Assembly: GCF_000002875.2 (NCBI RefSeq)
Contig: NC_009398.2
Coordinates: forward strand, 253,001-317,000
DNA length: 64,000 bases
Reading direction: 5' to 3'
DNA from: Leishmania infantum JPCM5
Lineage: Eukaryota; Euglenozoa; Kinetoplastea; Trypanosomatida; Trypanosomatidae
Part shown: in pieces, positions 43,545 through 54,743 of the stretch
How positions within the stretch are numbered: position 1 is the stretch's first letter
Layout: each line of letters opens with the position of its first letter
Position numbers and translations under genes: made by a program
The notes under the pieces: model-generated
Databases searched by the model: none
Told to the model about the DNA's origin: nothing
Seen by the model: the letters and a program-made list of their open reading frames with translations, nothing else

Positions 43545-45390
43545 CTATGTGAAGGCCGTGCTCTGCGGCAGACGCCGAAAGACGTGCGGCGCGACGTGGT
43601 TTATATTCGGTGCTGCCCGTTGGCGCCACAGGCGGAGTTCGCTTTGGGCGCTCTGAGGCAGATCCGCCCACGAGGAACCGCAGTGGAGGCCTCGTGACCG
43701 TTTTCGAGCAGAGCCGGCGCGTCGCCGCGAGGAAAAGACAAAATTTGTGAGGGGGCATGTGCACGACTCGGGCGGCACACCAAAGCCGACCCATGAGCCG
43801 TCCCAGCTCTTCCTCCTTGTCAGCTGCTTGAACGAATCGGTGCTCAGCTGGGTGCACGTCTGTTTTCCACCGCAGACCGTTCCCAAGTTGTGGTCAAGCG
43901 CCACGCCAGCCAACGCAGACATGTTGCAGGTGCCGGTCTCGTCGTCATTCGAGGTGGCGCTAAGCTTTTCCGCGGCGATTCGGGGCGCCTGCAGAGCTGT
44001 CTCCACCGCCTGTCGACCACCCGTTCGTTGGATGCTGTCGATGCAGACCTTCACGTGAATGTCAGAGGCGGGTCGCGCGGCACACATAGGATGGCAGGCC
44101 GATGTTGCTGTTGCCACCCACGTCATCCTCTGGGCCAACAGCCAAGCTCATTCGGGTGCGCTCTTCGCTGATGCGCGGAGCGGTCCCTGGTTCACAGGCT
44201 CAAGAGCGGCCGCAGATGCACGGAAAGAAGCACTTGAAAAAGATGACCTTTCCAGATCTGTCACCCCCCCTCCCACACGCACACAGTCGTGGAGCACGAG
44301 TTCTCCCGTGGCTGCACATCCAGACCCACCTCCGCGTTGTAACGCTGCTCATCTGGCCAGCTGTTGACTTGTCGCGGCCAGAGAATGAGGGCGCCGCCGT
44401 CCGATACGTCCTTTCTTCTCTTCCACGACGGTGGGGGCCCATTCAAGGAGAGGGGTCGCTGCTGCGCTGGGCACACCATAACGATTGCTGCCACTGAGGG
44501 GAGGGGCCTCGACATCCGCGTCTGTCACCGGCGGCGGAGGAGTGACGCTTTCTGGGAACGCGCGGGGGCACTGGTCGGGGGTACTTTCCATGCACCGCAT
44601 CCGTTGCTGGTTCTCGCTTCTCATCTCGCCACACAGATCGACAAGGTGCATCGCCTTCCCCTGTGCCGCGTGCAACGGGGCTCCCTCCGCTCTTCTTTGG
44701 CCACTGGTAGGCGTCCATAAGCTGGTTTCGGGCACGGCTTGTAGGACGTGCAGGATGGCCCCTCCTCCTCTTCAGGCTGTGAGAGTCGGGTAACCTGCAC
44801 GGAAGCAAGATGGCGCGTATTCGAGGCGGGAAGGCAATCACTGGGGCTGCTGTGGGGGTACACGCGAGTCGGCCATCTCAAACTCACACCTCTTCCAAGA
44901 CAGAGCGGAATTCCTGAACGGGCACAACCTCGCTGGCCAGCTTCTCTGCACGCCGCCGAAGAGACGCTGATGAGCTTCCTCACGTTCTCTTCAAGGTGCT
45001 GGAGCTCCGAGGTGCGGAGTTCGTCGTAGGCGATGTGAGACGGGGACTCCCTAGGCGCCTTCATCCCGCTCCCAGAGGAGGAGCTGCCTCCCTTCCTCCT
45101 TTCATCCTCCTCAGGCCGAAAAGCCATGAAAGCGGCTCTGGCAGGCGCATACTGTGTTGTCCTTTTCGAGCTGCGTCATGCACGCGCCGGGAAGATCTAC
45201 GTCAGTTCGCGAGAGATGTGTTTGATGGTGGCGTTGGGGGTGCAGCAACTCGGCTGATCGGAGTCTTCCCAATGTGGGATCCGCCGAAGAGACTGCTGGG
45301 ATGCCGTCCTGATCGAAAGGGCATGCAGACCTCATAAAGCTCAGCGACCGACAGAGCGGAGGCGTATTTTATGTAGGACAACGAGTTCAT
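43545..45390 (-). pseudogene. Suspected decayed protein gene, family unknown
   Basis: A ~1.85-kb island with few microsatellites carries successive minus-strand blocks that read like real protein but lie in different frames. The blocks are 45390-45202 (contains YIKYASALSVAELYEVCMPF), 45127-44621 (contains SELQHLEENVRKLISVSSAA), 44735-44349, and 44138-43545 (contains DIHVKVCIDSIQRTGGRQAV). Frame changes and stops between blocks suggest a gene inactivated by indels. Composition matches Leishmania coding DNA rather than intergenic DNA. I do not recognise the family. Chance open frames in GC-rich DNA remain possible. Confidence 0.4.
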
Positions 45391-46202
45391 GCACCGGTGG
45401 GCGCGAGTATTTCGTTTTCATTTTTTTTTTCGTTTTTTTTTTTTGGATTACAACTCTGCCAGGATCGCGCCGAGCGTGGGTGAGGAGCCCCAGCGTGGTG
45501 CACACGATGCGGCGTGTGTCTGTGTCTGGGCTAATGCTGAAGGTGTATCTTTACGACTATCCGAAATTGTCTTCCTCTTCCCGTGAGTGTGGAGCTGATT
45601 TCCCTTATTAGCCGCGAAGGAGAAGACGAGAGGCGAGGTATATCACTACTCACCTGTCTTTGGCGCACTTATCACCACCCCTAGTACGCATGTACACATT
45701 CACAGACACACAAGCGGACGCGAAGCACTGCGTGTGGCGCGTTACTGCTTCTCGCCAGCGCACTTACCTCCTCCGCTGTGAAGCTTTCCATCGGAAAAGA
45801 AGCAAACAAGAAGAAGATCAAGACAACACATTACAGCGCAGGCGCACACTGTCGTGAGGGCCACTTCGATCACCAGCGCCAAAGAGAGGGGAGGAAAGGT
45901 GAAAAAAAAAAGAAGACGGCCGCTCCTCGCCCTTCCCGTGCTGCGCATGGGCGCGACTCACTTTGTCTGTCTGTCTCTGCGTGTGTATACGCCTGCTGAT
46001 GAGTTTGAGCATGTGAGTGCGAGCCTCTTGCCCCCTTTCCTCTGTTTCCCGTCTTCCAGATTCCCTTTGCCCCGTGATGCCCCTTGCCCACGACGGCAGC
46101 AAACACGAGGAGCAAGCGCGCGAACCAGGAGTGGGTGGGAGAGGAGAAGGCAGCGGCCATTTTTTTCCAGCTGCCTTTCCGTGGTTGTCGGTTACCCCTC
46201 GC
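45391..46202. other. Intergenic, 3' of ELO-10
   Basis: Contains T/A tracts (45418-45443) and mixed sequence. No gene supported. Confidence 0.6.
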
Positions 46203-47114
46203 TCACTGCTTTTTCATGGCCGCAGCGCTGCAACCGTTCTTGGCACCATCGACGGGCTTCCCGTTTTGATGAGCTGCCGCTGCCGCTGCCGCCGTCTCCG
46301 TCTTCCGGGACTTTGTCGCCGCGCCCTTCTTCATGTAAAGGTGAACAAAAAGCGTCGCGAAGAGCACAAAGTAGCTGCCGTACATGCACAGCCCCATGCG
46401 GATCGTGCGGTGGTCAACGCCGCAGCCGCGCTCGCTGATGTAGCTGTAGTAGAAGGTGTAGAGAACAATGATCGTGCCCACGACCATCTGCAGCAGCTGC
46501 GCCCCCGTAATGAACGGCGCGATCGGCCGAATGAACTTGCGCATGCCCAGAGAGCACAGGAAGTAGTAGAAGTACATGACAGTGTGCACGGCGTAGTTCA
46601 TGCTGGCGAACCATACGCCGCTGGCAATAAGCGTGTAGCCAGCGTACCAGCAGAAGACCGTCACCGTGAGGTGGTGGTACCAGTGCAAGAAGATGATAGG
46701 CTTCTTCGTGAGAACGAGGAAGACCGTGTCAAGCATCTCTGGGATCTTGCTGAGCAGAAACGCGAAGAGCCAGAAGGTGAGCTCGCCGTCGTAGAGGTTC
46801 TTGTCGAGGTAGCAGGTCGTCTCGTACATGCCACGTTCCTCTAGCGAGTGCATGAGCATGATGCTAACGCCGATAGTGCCACACAAGGAAAGAAAGGAGA
46901 GCGCTAGGTTCCACGCGGCAATGAGGTACTTCAGCCGATACGGCTCGCGACTCTCCATCGCCCTGGGGCCGAGGAAGACTATGAGCACGTACAGCACTTC
47001 ACTGTAGACGAGGATGTCGAAGTATTCATCAAAGAAGGTCTCTGCGATATCGCCGACGAATTGGCTCGGCAGACCACCGATGTTCAACATCGCCTGCAGC
47101 ACCGCGCGCACCAT
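46203..47114 (-). CDS. Fatty acid elongase (ELO-10), 303 aa
   Basis: Most distant of the cluster but a clear ELO: KIPEMLDT (K123, E126, D129), FLHWYHH (H144/H147/H148), NYAVHTVMYFYY (N173, H177), and a TGAQLLQM variant of the TxxQxxQ motif. It has the shortest polar loop between helices 2 and 3 (CYLDKNLYDG). The C-terminal tail is Ala/Lys-rich and ends AAAMKKQ, close to but not a strict KKxx signal. Codon use in the core differs from ELO-1, 4 and 6. It stands at the upstream end of the elongase cluster on the coding strand. The ATG at 47114 is the first in frame. Confidence 0.94.
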   Translation of the reverse strand: MVRAVLQAMLNIGGLPSQFVGDIAETFFDEYFDILVYSEVLYVLIVFLGPRAMESREPYRLKYLIAAWNLALSFLSLCGTIGVSIMLMHSLEERGMYETTCYLDKNLYDGELTFWLFAFLLSKIPEMLDTVFLVLTKKPIIFLHWYHHLTVTVFCWYAGYTLIASGVWFASMNYAVHTVMYFYYFLCSLGMRKFIRPIAPFITGAQLLQMVVGTIIVLYTFYYSYISERGCGVDHRTIRMGLCMYGSYFVLFATLFVHLYMKKGAATKSRKTETAAAAAAAHQNGKPVDGAKNGCSAAAMKKQ

Positions 47115-48890
47115 CTTTTTGGGAGACTATGGAGTCGATGTGTGTATAAGATATCCGTGTCTATACATATGCATATGCCTGTGGGTGTGTGTGCTGGTGT
47201 GATTCACCAGTGCTCTTGTGGCGCAGAGAGGAAGGTGGGAGGGCGCGACCGCGGGTTTACCGCTGCTGACTGCTCTACCGGTGCTCTGTGCAGCTCAGGC
47301 TCGACTCGCCGACGCCTCGACGTGTTCACTCGGACGCCGAAACACACACACACACACACGAACACACACAGGAGAGAGGAAAGCTAGAGTAGAGCCTTCC
47401 CTCCAGGGTCCATATATGACGACGGAGGAGGAGGGCAAAACTTATGGTGTCGCAGGGGGAAAAGGGCGCGTGCGTATCTGTGCAAGCGAGCGAGAGGGGA
47501 GGTGAGGACCTACGAAGAACAAGAAAAAGTGCGTGAGACGATCCCTTAACCCTTGAATGCGACCAAACTGGCAGACAACAACGAGGAGGAGGGATGGACT
47601 GAGGGGGGGGGGAGGCGGCGGCAAGGAATCAATGAGCGAACAAAGAAAAACGCGATGGAGACCTCCCCTCTAAAAAACGAAAACCCAAGAACTAAACACA
47701 AAGAGGTAGAGTGGGAGGGAGGGCGTAGTCAACAGGAAACAGGCTGTACGCGCGCGATGTGCTACAGGTGCTCACAACGTTACGCGACTCGCACGATTCG
47801 TGACTCTACGACCTTCAGCAAAACGAAAACCAAAGAAGAAACAACAACCACCCCTCGAAAAAAATAATAAAAGACACACACACACACACACACACACAAA
47901 GAAAGGAGTTTTTCGACCGCACTTCCTTCTGCCTACGTTGCTATATATATGTATATATACGTGTGTGCGTGTGTGTGGTTACGGGTGTGGTTTGCGTAGG
48001 TGTGTTTTGCTCTCCCCAAAAGGGCGCAGAGGCCAATGTTCGAGCGTGCGCTGTGACCGTGGTGGGTGGGTGTGGGCGTGCACCAGCGAGACACACCACC
48101 ACAACGGCAACGTAAGAGAAAGAACTCGAAACCCCTCCACACTAAACAGAGGCAGAATGACGGCAAGAGAGATGGGAAGGGCTGAGGGTCAGTCCGAAGA
48201 AAGACGAAGGGAGAACAGGACAAGCCAGATGCCACCTGATGAGCGTCAGTTTGGTTGCGTGTGTGCGCGTGTGTGTGCATGCATGACCATGTACAGCTAT
48301 GGTGCAGAACGGCAAGGATGGAGAGGACCCGACATAAAAGGGGATGCGCAGAGGAAGGGGGTTGCGCATGGACATTAGAGGGAGACATGAATACAACGAC
48401 ACAGAGGCTCTCTAGTTCCATACATCTGCTGCCAGTGCGGGATTCTGAGCCCCGGGAAGAGAGACCGCCACCATGACTGGAGGCTCCGTGCTCTTGTGAG
48501 TGAGTGGAGCGTACAAAGGCACTTGCCGGCGTGCTGTGACCACTGGGAGCCACGTCAGCACCCCTGCTGTCCAGCTCCTGGCATCGTGGGCCACCTTGTG
48601 TCTACCGTGGCGCGTGCGTGGTGGACTGCGAGGGCTACGCCGTGTCTGCATCACACGAATGCACACTTGCCATTCGCCGCCTATCGTTGTTGCTTGCTCC
48701 AATTTTTTTTTTAGTATAATGTTCGCTGCCCGCATCCTCGTTTCGTGATTATGAGCCTCCCGCCAACGGAAATGTGCGCGACGACGCGCACAGCCGGCGA
48801 GAGGGGGTTAGGGAGGCGAATGGGAGAAGGGGATAGGCCGATCACACACCGACACAGCGACGTAGAGAGACGCGCGCTTGAGCAAGTTAG
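47115..48890. other. Intergenic ELO-10 / large unknown gene
   Basis: About 1.8 kb with CA runs (47340-47370, 47875-47900) and a TA/GT stretch (47940-47980). This is the boundary between the elongase cluster and unrelated genes. No gene supported. Confidence 0.65.
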
Positions 48891-51800
48891 CTAGTTCGTG
48901 TCCGCGTCGTAGGTATCCGCATCTCCGACCGGTGCAGCAGAGGCGGCAGCGGCATAGGCAGACCGCTTGGCTCGAGCACGGATCGATGACACTGCTTGCG
49001 ACGGTGTCACAGGGCTGCCCTTGACCTCCATCTCGGCTCTGCTTGGACGAGGCGGCAGCCCTGGTGATCCGGTCCTCGATGATACACTGCCAACAGAGCC
49101 TGGTCCTCCTCTTCCAGCGCGCACCTCTGGGGAGCAACTGGCATCATCCTTGCTTGGCTCATGACTGTGAAGCGGAGACCGCGACGACACCTGCTTCCTC
49201 TGTTGGTGCTGCTGCAAGGTCTGCTCCTGGCGACGTCTTCGCCGACCCGTCTTCTTGGCCTTGCGACGGTGCTGCTCTTCAGCACATAATGCTTCATATG
49301 TGCTCCCATCTCCGTTTCTGCTCTCTGTGCGTCGCCGTGGGTGATCTTCATCGGCGCCCTTGCCACTATCCTCGTGGTCACTGCTCGCTCGCCAGCGCTT
49401 CCGCGGCTGCATCACCTGCATGGATGGCGTCTGCCACTGCTGCTCATCATCCTCGCTCGACGCGAAGGAGAGGGGTTGGCGGCAGGCGTGGGAATCACCT
49501 TCTCTTTCAACGTCTGAGTTGCTGTTCGAGGGGCGTTCCTCGTCATCGTTGTCGCCGTTCTCGCTCGCTGGCGGCTTGTCGCACCAGCGCCCAGGGGGTG
49601 ATGTTCGTCTGTCCTGCTCGCCTCCACCGCTCACGCGCTCGGCCCGACGGGCAGCCCCCTTTCCCGCCACCACCCCCGCTCCTCGCGACAAAGTAGCGGC
49701 TCTGACGCGCGACTCTTGCCACGCTACCTCCGAAGGCGGCAAGGCGAAGTTGTCACCGACGCCGTCCTCGACCGCTACCGCAGCCGCACCAGCGCCACCA
49801 CCGCCACTGCCACGCACGTCGCCAAAGGTGTGCTTGTTGCTGCGCTGCTTACTCGGGTTTACGCTGCCGCTGAGACCAGACGCACTCTTCTGTGCCGACT
49901 TGAGGCGTGCGCTGGACTGCTGCGGCGGTGAGCGATGCTGATGCTGCCGTCGCGGGCTGCGGCGGCTCGACTGCGACGACGAGACAGGGGATAGGGACTG
50001 TGACGGCCGCGGTGAACCATCGCCACCCGCGGCGGCGTCGCCACGTTGGCGCGGCTGCGGGGCAGCTGTTCGAATGGGCGGAGACACTTGCTGGCAGTGC
50101 GGTGGCGAGCGTTGGGCAGCAGCGGTGCCACCATCGCCGCCAGCCGGTTTCGGTGGCAGCGAGGGGGACGCGAGCCGCGGCGGAGGCGAGAGACGCAGCG
50201 GTGTGGAAAAGCCGACACCCGCCGCGGTGGCTGCGGCACGCACCGGGGTGAGAGGGCTCCCGTTGTGCAACTTCGGCGACCGCGGCGGCTGCCGCGCGGT
50301 CGCCATCTTTGGCAGCTTCCCTTCTGCGGCCAGCTGGAGTAGCACGATCCTCCGTCGCTCGTAGGTGCTGATGAAGCTGTAGAGGCGGCGCAGACGCCGC
50401 CGGCATTCCTCGGCGTGGAACACGTTGAAGGGCTTGTGCGTGATGAGGACTTCACTGGGCAACTCCAAGGCACCAGCTCCCCTGCCCGTGCCAGCGCTAC
50501 CACCTTCACCCCGCCGCGTGGGCCGCGACGCCGTCGTTGGCCCTGGCCGTCGAGCACGCCGATCCTGCGGCGACGCCCTGCGCCGCCTGCCGCTCCGGGC
50601 AGTCGACTCGGCCTCGTCCTCGTCTTCGTCCTCGTCGTTGTCCCCGCCGCTGGTGGACAGGAGTGACGCTGAGAGGTCTGTTGCTGACCCGAGCAGTACT
50701 TCCCAGTACGGCGGTAGAGCCTGCCGAAGGAGGCGCATGACGTCGTCGCACCGCTGGCGCTCCGTATTGACTTCGGTCGCCTTCTTCTTCAGCATCCTCT
50801 CCTGCTGCTCGTCGACGTCCCCGTCGATGAAAGCCTTCGGCAGGCCGCGATCCTCGTCGTCGCTGTCGTCGTCGTTGTCGCCCCGACCGCGCCGTCGGCG
50901 CCGCTGTCCCCTGAGGGGCTGCTGATGTTGTCGTGCGCCTAACAGCAGGTTCGACGTGGGCTTTGCGATGTCGGCCGTGCTCTCCGCTAGCTCCAGGTCC
51001 GGCAGTGGCAGCCCATCGGCGACGCATACGTCCCGCGCCCTCCAGCCGCCACCACCGCCGCCGCTGCAGCTGTTGGGTGCGCACCCCAATGGCGGGGTGC
51101 GCAAGCGATGCGCTGTCGGCGTCGAGACGGCGTTGTGGGAGGGTGTGAAGGCCGAGGTGGCCGTCGAAGAGCGCGGGATAGGGCTGCGGATGGGTGCCAC
51201 AGAGGGCGGGGTCATTGTGTAGGGCTGCCGTGCCAGCGGCGGGGAAAACCCGCGAGGCCGGCCGTTGTTGTGCCATACTCCGCCGCCACCGCCGCCGCCG
51301 CCGCAGGACGCAGCAAAGGCCGAGGAGGCACCACCAAGGGGTGCGTTGGTCGAGGCAGACACTGCCAAGAACTTCGACTTTGGGCTGCGTGACAGCTTCG
51401 GCGTGCCAGAGTGGCTGTTGCGATAAGCTGGCGGTGACCAACCGGTGGCTGCCGCACTGCCAAAACCCTGCTGCAGCGAGTCCACCTCCGCTTGCATACG
51501 CTGCTCCTCGTCGTCCACATAAAGCAACTCCTCCACCCAGTTGCTGAGTGCTGCAGCGGTGCTGTTTGCAGATGCCGCCGCGACCGACTCCACAAGGCGC
51601 AGGTGGATCAGCTCTAGGAGCCCCACCAGCGACGCGTACATCGCCACGACGCGGTCTTCAGAGAGCCCTGCGAGGAGCGACACGTGCGGCAGGCAGAGGT
51701 AGTTCCACTGTAGATCGCGACGCAGCTGTTGAACATCCAGCGGTGGCGCCGAGGCCAGCAACGTCTCTGCGTCACCCCACCCCAGCAGCGTCGGACCCAT

Positions 51801-54743
51801 CGAGATCAGTTGGCCGCCGGCGCCACCAAAAAAGGACGGGAACTGCTGCAGCTGGCGAGCGACGGTGCTGGCGTGCTCGCGGATGGAGGCGAGTGCGTCG
51901 AGGCGCGACGCCAGCATCGGTACTCGCATGCGGCGCCTCACGCGCGCACACTTGTCGAGGCTGCGAACAACGTTCCCCCATGGGTCACCAACAGACGCCG
52001 TGCTGATACCCAGCGCCATTTCCATCACCAACCGTGTTGCCTCCGTCTCCACCGCCGCCACCACTGGGGGCACGACGTGCATGCTCAGGTGGTCGACATG
52101 CTTCTCCTTGGCGTTCATGTAACACAGGGACATGCGATTTGTGTACCGGTTCAGCGTGATCGTCTTGCGGCCGGAGCGCAGGCACGTGAAGATGGCGAGG
52201 CCTTCTTGCCAGAGGACGCTCGACAGGAAGTAGACGCCGTTGAAGTGCTTTTCGACTTCGTCCGTGACGCGGAGAACAAAGTTCAGCTGGTACAGCTGTG
52301 GGGCCTGATGCTTGCGGAGAACGCGCTGCACCAGCCGCGTCAGCGCCGCTTGCCGGTCCCGTGTGGAGTTCTGCGCATCGTTCAGCTGGCGCAGCGCCGT
52401 GAGCAGTGGCAGGCGGTCGCCGGAGTGCAGGGCCATGTACGTGCACATCCACGACGACGTCAGCGGCGACAGACGCCGGGCCAGCGGCATGACGTCGTAG
52501 GCGCCACGCAGCACCGCCGTGCGCAGCGTGGCGACGAAGCCGCTCGTGGGTCCTTGGTAGATGCCGCTGCGTAGCGCCATGTCCGCCAACTCCATTGGGG
52601 TCATGCGGAAAACCGCCGCAAACACGTGCAGGAGCGCGTTCGCACACGGAGAGGTGAGGATCCACTCGAAGCGCTTGTAGAAGGGCGAGGTGGACGTCGT
52701 GAGGAAGAGCTGCTTGGCGCGGTCAACGTTGCCATCGTGCCGACGCGCGTGCCGCTCGGCCGCGGCTAGCAGTTGCGGGTCTTTCATGCCTGCCAACTCA
52801 GTCAGCGTTTTCTCCCACGAGGCTAAGATGCCGTGGCGGTCTTGCGCGGCATCACCGTCGGCTGCGCCGTCGCCGCTATCCTGCCTCTTCTCTGCCGCCA
52901 CGACGTGCTGATGATAGCTGTGCGCATCGCGGTACGCTCTGCGGGTGGGGTACAGCCCGAGGGCGTCGAACCACATCCCAATCCGTTGCGCGTTCTGCGC
53001 CGCTGCCGCAGGCGAGGTTGAGGAGACGGCGATCGGCTGCGCATCCACCCGCCGCGCGAGCTCGAGCGCGACGATCATTGCTGTATGCTCTGGGCAGAGC
53101 CCTGATACACCTGCCGCCGCGAATGGCACGGGACAGAGCGGCTCCATCTTCTCCTTCAGCGCCTTCATTGTTTCCACGCGCCCTGGAACGCGCCCCGGAT
53201 GCCACAGCACACTCGGAACGCCGTACGCGGCGGCCACCGTGAAGACGTTCTGCAGGTGCTGCAACGACACCTCAGTCGACTCAAAGAAGGATGGCGCGGA
53301 AACGCCGAGGAGGGCGCTGATCAACTCCACGTCTACCCACTGCAGCTCCACGTCAGCGCAGTGGGTCTCTGCCCCCGCCGCCTTGTGTGGCCCACGGTGC
53401 TGGCTAGTTTCCACTGTTGCCGATGCTGTGGCTCCTGCAGCTGCTGCGGAGGCTGGGATACGCCCGGCTAGACAGAATAGCGGGAACAGCGACACAAAAC
53501 GATGGAGGAGGAGGCTTAGGTACAAGGCAGCGGCCCGAAGGCCGGGTGCCGTGCCGCGCGGGAGTCCGGGGATCGTCAACAGAGTCCCCATGTCGTACGC
53601 CGCCCGGAGAACCATCGGCAGCGACTCGCCCGCCGGTAGGAGGACGCTGCTGCTGCTGCCGGTTCCTCCACCTGTTCCTGCGCCGGCAGCGTTGCTGGCC
53701 GCTGCGCTGCCATGCCGCTCAGCGCGATGGCTGCCGCCGGCGGACGATGGAAAAACACCTGCATGAGTGCCCGTTCCATTGGTCGACGATGATGCCGGAG
53801 TACGCTGGTTAGCTGGCCTCGCTGCGCCGTCCACGCGGTTGCCTGAGCCGCCTACGGTGGCCGCCGAGATGGGCCCTGCTGGTCCTAAGAGGGGAATGCG
53901 CTGCAACCACTCGTAGAAGAAGATGTACGCGTCGATGGGGCCGCCGCCGCCTGCACCGCTGCCGCTGCTGCCGGGCTGCTTCCCTGCCCGGGCGCGGCCT
54001 CCAACGGCAGCAAAGCCGCCGGTGTCGTCGTCGTCATCGCCGCTGTCCTCCATGCCTGCATGATCCTGCTTCGCCGCCGTCGTGTCCTCCACAATTGCGT
54101 TGCTGCGAGTCGTGCCAGCGCCGCTTAAGCAGAAGGCGCACTGGAACTCGACGTCGCCGGATGGCATCCACGCGTCCTGCATGCCGCATTTCGTGCAGCT
54201 CGGCGGTCGATAGGACCACCAAACGATATACTCGATCTTGTCGTAGAGTCGCCACGTCGTGGCGGTCCACGGGTCGGCAAACACGTCAACGAAGGCACCG
54301 TGCAGAACGGCATGATCGGCCGGTGCTGCTGCGGCTGGGCCGGGCTGGGGATGATTCAGACAGTGATGGAGGTCGCTGACGCCGCCGTCCACAAGGTAGG
54401 ACGAAGGATCGTCGTCTTGGTCAGATGGAGCGGCCACCGGCAACGGCGACGCCTGTGCATCATGCAGCGCCCCAGGGAAAGAGGAGGCGGCGCAGAGGCC
54501 GCCGCCCGCGCCTCCGTTTGAGAGCGGCGTGGACGCATAAGCTTTCGCGCAGCTTCCGCTGTTCGAGAGACTCACTGACGTCGGCGTCGATGGAGCGCTG
54601 AGTGGCCAACTGTGCTCCCCCACCGAAGCGGGCGTTGCTGACGGCTGTACGTGCTGCTGCGTGACGGCACTGATTAAATTGCGCACGAGCGCCTCCAGCT
54701 CTAGCAGCTGATTGCGCGTCAGCGGCGTGATGCGCTGCGACAT
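48891..54743 (-). CDS. Unknown 1,950-aa protein with zinc-binding motif
   Basis: Not recognised. The frame is open 236 codons further upstream through CV/VC and Pro/Arg-rich sequence typical of untranslated DNA, so the ATG at 54743 (MSQRITPLTRNQ) is preferred. Near the N-terminus is a CxxC-x15-CxxC pattern (C183, C186, C202, C205) following an aromatic segment (EYIVWWSYRPP), likely a zinc ribbon. Residues from about 400 to 1,150 are less biased and probably folded helical domains. After that come poly-Gly, acidic runs (DNDDDSDDED, EDEDEDE) beside Arg-rich runs, and a long Pro/Ser/Arg-rich disordered C-terminus. Acid/base tracts and zinc motif could suit a nucleic-acid or chromatin role, but that is speculation. 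Confidence 0.85.
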   Translation of the reverse strand: MSQRITPLTRNQLLELEALVRNLISAVTQQHVQPSATPASVGEHSWPLSAPSTPTSVSLSNSGSCAKAYASTPLSNGGAGGGLCAASSFPGALHDAQASPLPVAAPSDQDDDPSSYLVDGGVSDLHHCLNHPQPGPAAAAPADHAVLHGAFVDVFADPWTATTWRLYDKIEYIVWWSYRPPSCTKCGMQDAWMPSGDVEFQCAFCLSGAGTTRSNAIVEDTTAAKQDHAGMEDSGDDDDDTGGFAAVGGRARAGKQPGSSGSGAGGGGPIDAYIFFYEWLQRIPLLGPAGPISAATVGGSGNRVDGAARPANQRTPASSSTNGTGTHAGVFPSSAGGSHRAERHGSAAASNAAGAGTGGGTGSSSSVLLPAGESLPMVLRAAYDMGTLLTIPGLPRGTAPGLRAAALYLSLLLHRFVSLFPLFCLAGRIPASAAAAGATASATVETSQHRGPHKAAGAETHCADVELQWVDVELISALLGVSAPSFFESTEVSLQHLQNVFTVAAAYGVPSVLWHPGRVPGRVETMKALKEKMEPLCPVPFAAAGVSGLCPEHTAMIVALELARRVDAQPIAVSSTSPAAAAQNAQRIGMWFDALGLYPTRRAYRDAHSYHQHVVAAEKRQDSGDGAADGDAAQDRHGILASWEKTLTELAGMKDPQLLAAAERHARRHDGNVDRAKQLFLTTSTSPFYKRFEWILTSPCANALLHVFAAVFRMTPMELADMALRSGIYQGPTSGFVATLRTAVLRGAYDVMPLARRLSPLTSSWMCTYMALHSGDRLPLLTALRQLNDAQNSTRDRQAALTRLVQRVLRKHQAPQLYQLNFVLRVTDEVEKHFNGVYFLSSVLWQEGLAIFTCLRSGRKTITLNRYTNRMSLCYMNAKEKHVDHLSMHVVPPVVAAVETEATRLVMEMALGISTASVGDPWGNVVRSLDKCARVRRRMRVPMLASRLDALASIREHASTVARQLQQFPSFFGGAGGQLISMGPTLLGWGDAETLLASAPPLDVQQLRRDLQWNYLCLPHVSLLAGLSEDRVVAMYASLVGLLELIHLRLVESVAAASANSTAAALSNWVEELLYVDDEEQRMQAEVDSLQQGFGSAAATGWSPPAYRNSHSGTPKLSRSPKSKFLAVSASTNAPLGGASSAFAASCGGGGGGGGVWHNNGRPRGFSPPLARQPYTMTPPSVAPIRSPIPRSSTATSAFTPSHNAVSTPTAHRLRTPPLGCAPNSCSGGGGGGWRARDVCVADGLPLPDLELAESTADIAKPTSNLLLGARQHQQPLRGQRRRRRGRGDNDDDSDDEDRGLPKAFIDGDVDEQQERMLKKKATEVNTERQRCDDVMRLLRQALPPYWEVLLGSATDLSASLLSTSGGDNDEDEDEDEAESTARSGRRRRASPQDRRARRPGPTTASRPTRRGEGGSAGTGRGAGALELPSEVLITHKPFNVFHAEECRRRLRRLYSFISTYERRRIVLLQLAAEGKLPKMATARQPPRSPKLHNGSPLTPVRAAATAAGVGFSTPLRLSPPPRLASPSLPPKPAGGDGGTAAAQRSPPHCQQVSPPIRTAAPQPRQRGDAAAGGDGSPRPSQSLSPVSSSQSSRRSPRRQHQHRSPPQQSSARLKSAQKSASGLSGSVNPSKQRSNKHTFGDVRGSGGGGAGAAAVAVEDGVGDNFALPPSEVAWQESRVRAATLSRGAGVVAGKGAARRAERVSGGGEQDRRTSPPGRWCDKPPASENGDNDDEERPSNSNSDVEREGDSHACRQPLSFASSEDDEQQWQTPSMQVMQPRKRWRASSDHEDSGKGADEDHPRRRTESRNGDGSTYEALCAEEQHRRKAKKTGRRRRRQEQTLQQHQQRKQVSSRSPLHSHEPSKDDASCSPEVRAGRGGPGSVGSVSSRTGSPGLPPRPSRAEMEVKGSPVTPSQAVSSIRARAKRSAYAAAASAAPVGDADTYDADTN

